This document shows positions 4,844 through 6,875 of a stretch of DNA of 6,875 nucleotides, one piece after another. The notes below the pieces were generated by a model. That model did no database searches. It worked only from the letters and a program-made list of their open reading frames with translations, and was not told where the DNA came from. Source of the stretch: Micromonosporaceae bacterium. GTDB taxonomy: Bacteria; Actinomycetota; Actinomycetes; Mycobacteriales; Micromonosporaceae. Location of the stretch: contig JADGGF010000238.1 of assembly GCA_019690055.1 (NCBI GenBank), positions 1 through 6,875 on the forward strand, in the 5' to 3' direction. The position numbers were made by a program, and so were the translations under genes. How positions within the stretch are numbered: the stretch's first letter is position 1; each line of letters begins with the position of its first letter.

Positions 4844-6730
4844 GTGGACCTTCTCGCCCGGCCGGCGGCGTCCGACGTCGAGCCCGATGTCAAGAAGGAC
4901 GCCCTCCTCCGCTTGGAGGCGCAGGAAGGCGTCCTTCCTGACACCACGGTGCGCATCCGGGCCGGCATCGGGCGGGTCGCGCTGGCGGTCGGAGCGGGGC
5001 TGGCCCTGCTCGTGGCGTTCCCGCCGTACGACCTGTGGTGGATGGCGCCGGTCGGGGTGGCGTTGTTCGCCCTGGCGACCCACCGACAGGGGTTCCTCAC
5101 CAGCGCCGGCCTCGGCCTCATCACCGGGCTGAGCCTGCTGCTCCCGCTACTGTCCTGGGCGGGCATCGTCGTCGGCTCAGTGTGGCTGTGGCTGCCGGTC
5201 GGCGAGTCCGTGTTCTTCGCGCTGCTGGGCGGGCTCAGCGCCCTCGTGAGCCCCGTGGTCGACCGCCGGCGCTGGGCCTGGCCGGTGGCGACGGCCACGC
5301 TCTGGGTGCTCCAGGAGGCGCTGCGCGACCGCATCCCCTTCGGCGGCTTCCCGTGGGGCCGGCTCGCGTTCAGCCAGGCCGACTCCCCGCTGCTGGGGCT
5401 GGCCGCGATCGGCGGGGCCCCGCTGGTCACCGCGGCCGTGGGCCTGGTCGGCGGGCTGGTCGCGCTGGCCGTACGGGTCGCGCTCGACGGCCGGTCCGCG
5501 ACCGTACGGCCTTCGGCCGAGGGTGACCCACCGCGGCGCGCGACCCTCCGGGCGGCTGCGACCGCCCTCGGAGTGGCGGTCCTGGTCAGCGTGGCCCCGG
5601 CCCCGCTGCTGTGGGGCGACCCGCAACCCGGGCCAGACACGCCGACGGTCCGGGTCGCGGTGGTCCAGGGCAACGTGCCCCGGCTCGGGCTCGACTTCAA
5701 CGCCCAGCGGCGGGCGGTCCTGGACAACCACGTCAACGCCACGCTGGACCTGGCCGCCCGGGTCGCGGCCGGGCAGACCCCGCGGCCGGACTTGGTGGTC
5801 TGGCCGGAGAACTCCAGCGACATCGACCCGTTCCGCTACCAGGACGCCGCCGCTCGGATCTCGGCGGCCGCCCGGGCCATCGGGGCGCCGATCCTGGTCG
5901 GGGGGCTGCAGGACGACGACGACCCCACGAAGGTCCGCAACGTCGGCATCGTCTGGGACCCCGAGCACGGCCCCACGCGGACGTACGTCAAGCGGCACCC
6001 CGTGCCGTTCGCCGAGTACGTGCCCATGCGCTCGTTCATCCGCGAGTTCATCACCGAGCAGGTGGACCTGGTCCGGCGCGACTTCGTGGCCGGCGAGGCG
6101 CCCGGCGTGCTGACCATGGGCCCAGCCACGATCGGCGACGTGATCTGCTTCGAGGTCGCCTACGACGAGGTGGTGCGCGACGCCGTCACCGGCGGGGCGC
6201 AGGTCCTCGTGGTGCAGACCAACAACGCGACCTTCGACGAGGCGGAGGCGCGCCAGCAGCTGGCGATGGTCCGGCTGCGCGCGGTCGAGCACGGCCGGGA
6301 GGCGCTCATGGCCTCGACCGTCGGCGTCTCCGCGTTCGTCGACCGCCACGGCACGGTGTACGACGCGACCGAGTTCTTCACCCAGGCGGTCATCGAACGG
6401 ACGATACCGCTCTCCACCGGTCGTACGATTGCGACATGGTTGGGCGTGGTGCCCGAGGTGGTCCTGGCGGCCGGGGCCGTGGTGCTGGTCGGGCTGGCGC
6501 TCGCCGTCCGGTTCCGGCGGGCGAATGTGAGAGCCTTGAATGACGACACGGCGGTCTCAGAGCCCGCGGCGGGCGCTGCGGAGCCGACCGATGTCACCGG
6601 GGCACCCGACGACCCGCTGACGCCGCCGGCGCCGTCGGCGGACGGGTCGGCCGGGCGGCCCGAGCCGCGACCAGGCGACGCCCTGGTCGGCGGACAGACC
6701 ACGACGACGAAGCGAGAGGCTGACGAGTGA
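4844..6730 (+). CDS. lnt: Apolipoprotein N-acyltransferase
   Basis: This membrane enzyme transfers the third acyl chain from phospholipid to the N-terminal cysteine of lipoproteins. Numbered from GTG 4844 (628 aa): hydrophobic helices lie between about 44 and 265, with AFPPYDLWW (58-66) and the family signature IPFGGFPWGRLAFSQ (164-178). A carbon-nitrogen hydrolase domain spans about 269-520, with catalytic triad Glu322 (VWPEN), Lys383 (YVKRHPVPFAEYVP) and Cys435 (ICFEV). The Lys-Cys spacing of 52 equals that of the E. coli enzyme. A final helix is at about 533-556, followed by a 71-residue Ala/Pro/Asp-rich tail. The start is uncertain: GTG 4844 fits a leaderless promoter, but residues 16-34 are encoded by a palindromic repeat; GTG 4949 (593 aa) just precedes the first helix but lacks a well-placed ribosome site. 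It overlaps ppm1 by 4 bp. Confidence 0.93.
   Translation: MDLLARPAASDVEPDVKKDALLRLEAQEGVLPDTTVRIRAGIGRVALAVGAGLALLVAFPPYDLWWMAPVGVALFALATHRQGFLTSAGLGLITGLSLLLPLLSWAGIVVGSVWLWLPVGESVFFALLGGLSALVSPVVDRRRWAWPVATATLWVLQEALRDRIPFGGFPWGRLAFSQADSPLLGLAAIGGAPLVTAAVGLVGGLVALAVRVALDGRSATVRPSAEGDPPRRATLRAAATALGVAVLVSVAPAPLLWGDPQPGPDTPTVRVAVVQGNVPRLGLDFNAQRRAVLDNHVNATLDLAARVAAGQTPRPDLVVWPENSSDIDPFRYQDAAARISAAARAIGAPILVGGLQDDDDPTKVRNVGIVWDPEHGPTRTYVKRHPVPFAEYVPMRSFIREFITEQVDLVRRDFVAGEAPGVLTMGPATIGDVICFEVAYDEVVRDAVTGGAQVLVVQTNNATFDEAEARQQLAMVRLRAVEHGREALMASTVGVSAFVDRHGTVYDATEFFTQAVIERTIPLSTGRTIATWLGVVPEVVLAAGAVVLVGLALAVRFRRANVRALNDDTAVSEPAAGAAEPTDVTGAPDDPLTPPAPSADGSAGRPEPRPGDALVGGQTTTTKREADE
4888..4943 (+). 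repeat. Palindromic element inside the 5' end of lnt
   Basis: A 56-bp inverted repeat. Arms 4888-4903 and 4928-4943 (core AAGGACGCC/GGCGTCCTT) pair over 16 bp with one mismatch (4893 with 4938). An inner hairpin has CCTCC (4906-4910) and GGAGG (4915-4919) around a 4-base loop. The lnt frame reads through it without a stop, encoding Val-Lys-Lys-Asp-Ala-Leu and onward. The arm sequence again resembles dispersed Micromonosporaceae repeats from memory. If lnt starts at 4949 the element is instead in the 5' leader. Confidence 0.65.
6714..6719 (+). promoter_or_regulatory. Ribosome binding site of ppm1
   Basis: GAGAGG lies 7 nt before GTG 6727, within the last codons of lnt. It supports the overlapping GTGA start for the downstream mannosyltransferase. 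Confidence 0.6.
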
Positions 6731-6875
6731 ACGAGGGGTACCCCGGCGTCGGACGCGTGCTGGTGGTCATTCCGACCTACAACGAGGCCGACAACGTCCG
6801 GACGATCGTGGGGCGGGTGCGGCGCGCGGTGCCGGAGGTGGACGTCCTCATCGCGGACGACAACAGCCCGGACGG
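6727..6875 (+). CDS. ppm1: Polyprenol-phosphate mannosyltransferase, GT2 family (3' partial)
   Basis: Only the first 49 full codons are present; the gene runs off the window. From GTG 6727 the protein begins MNEGYPGVGRVLVVIPTYNE, the first beta strand and nucleotide-binding loop of a family 2 glycosyltransferase, followed by VDVLIADDNSPDG, the segment that holds the first part of the GDP-mannose site in dolichol-phosphate-mannose synthases. The enzyme transfers mannose from GDP-mannose to polyprenyl phosphate, giving the lipid donor for periplasmic mannosylation of lipoglycans and proteins. The start is set by GAGAGG 7 nt upstream and a 4-bp GTGA overlap with lnt, which implies translational coupling. 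Linkage to lnt strongly favours Ppm1 over other GT2 enzymes; in M. tuberculosis both activities are on one polypeptide. Confidence 0.88.
   Translation, partial: MNEGYPGVGRVLVVIPTYNEADNVRTIVGRVRRAVPEVDVLIADDNSPD

Noticed and set aside
4338..5083. Long minus-strand open frames across the spacer and the lnt 5' end
   Set aside because: They cross three inverted repeats and overlap lnt; composition is typical of antisense frames in GC-rich DNA and no domain is recognisable.
5177..6349. A 390-codon minus-strand open frame
   Set aside because: Fully antisense to the well-supported lnt gene with its catalytic triad; a GC-driven shadow.
6424..6429. TACGAT as an internal -10 promoter in lnt
   Set aside because: Matches TANNNT but has no -35 at suitable distance, and no gene starts just downstream in a useful frame.
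6670..6687. Small hairpin ACCAGG/CCTGGT upstream of ppm1
   Set aside because: Only 6 bp, within the low-complexity coding tail of lnt, no T tract; likely chance.

Overview
The window comes from a high-GC actinobacterium. GC is high throughout, third codon positions are almost always G or C, starts are often GTG, and neighbouring genes overlap by a few bases. Three palindromic elements in the spacers resemble repeats I recall from Micromonosporaceae. That family-level placement is from memory and is moderate at best.

Layout: (1) Positions 1-4166 hold four co-directional genes of a lysine-degradation module: lysine 5,6-aminomutase alpha (kamD, 5' end outside the window), its cobalamin-binding beta subunit (kamE), 3-aminobutyryl-CoA ammonia-lyase (kal), and a MutL/GlmL-type ASKHA ATPase that probably maintains or reactivates the B12 mutase. 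The kamD/kamE and kamE/kal pairs overlap by 8 and 4 bp. The ATPase gene may overlap kal by 4 bp (ATGA), but a palindromic repeat lies between that ATG and the conserved protein core, so its start is uncertain. (2) Positions 4167-4843 (677 bp) have no recognisable gene. They hold a candidate promoter, a strong GC-rich hairpin (4608-4637), a second palindromic repeat (4673-4722), a short direct repeat and a possible leaderless promoter. (3) Positions 4844-6875 hold apolipoprotein N-acyltransferase (lnt) overlapping by 4 bp the start of a polyprenol-phosphate mannosyltransferase (ppm1), which runs off the window.

How the genes work together: KamDE moves the terminal amino group of beta-lysine from C6 to C5, using adenosylcobalamin and PLP. 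Kal acts later in the same pathway, removing ammonia from 3-aminobutyryl-CoA to give crotonyl-CoA. The ATPase is best read as an accessory factor for KamDE. The other expected pathway genes (lysine 2,3-aminomutase kamA, kdd, kce) are not in the window and may lie upstream. The lnt-ppm1 pair is a separate envelope module (lipoprotein N-acylation and polyprenol-phosphate-mannose supply), comparable to the fused Lnt-Ppm1 protein of Mycobacterium tuberculosis but here as two genes.

The most unusual feature is that palindromic repeats sit at or inside the 5' ends of two genes (the ATPase and lnt) without breaking the reading frame. I see no clear evidence for a wholly new system.
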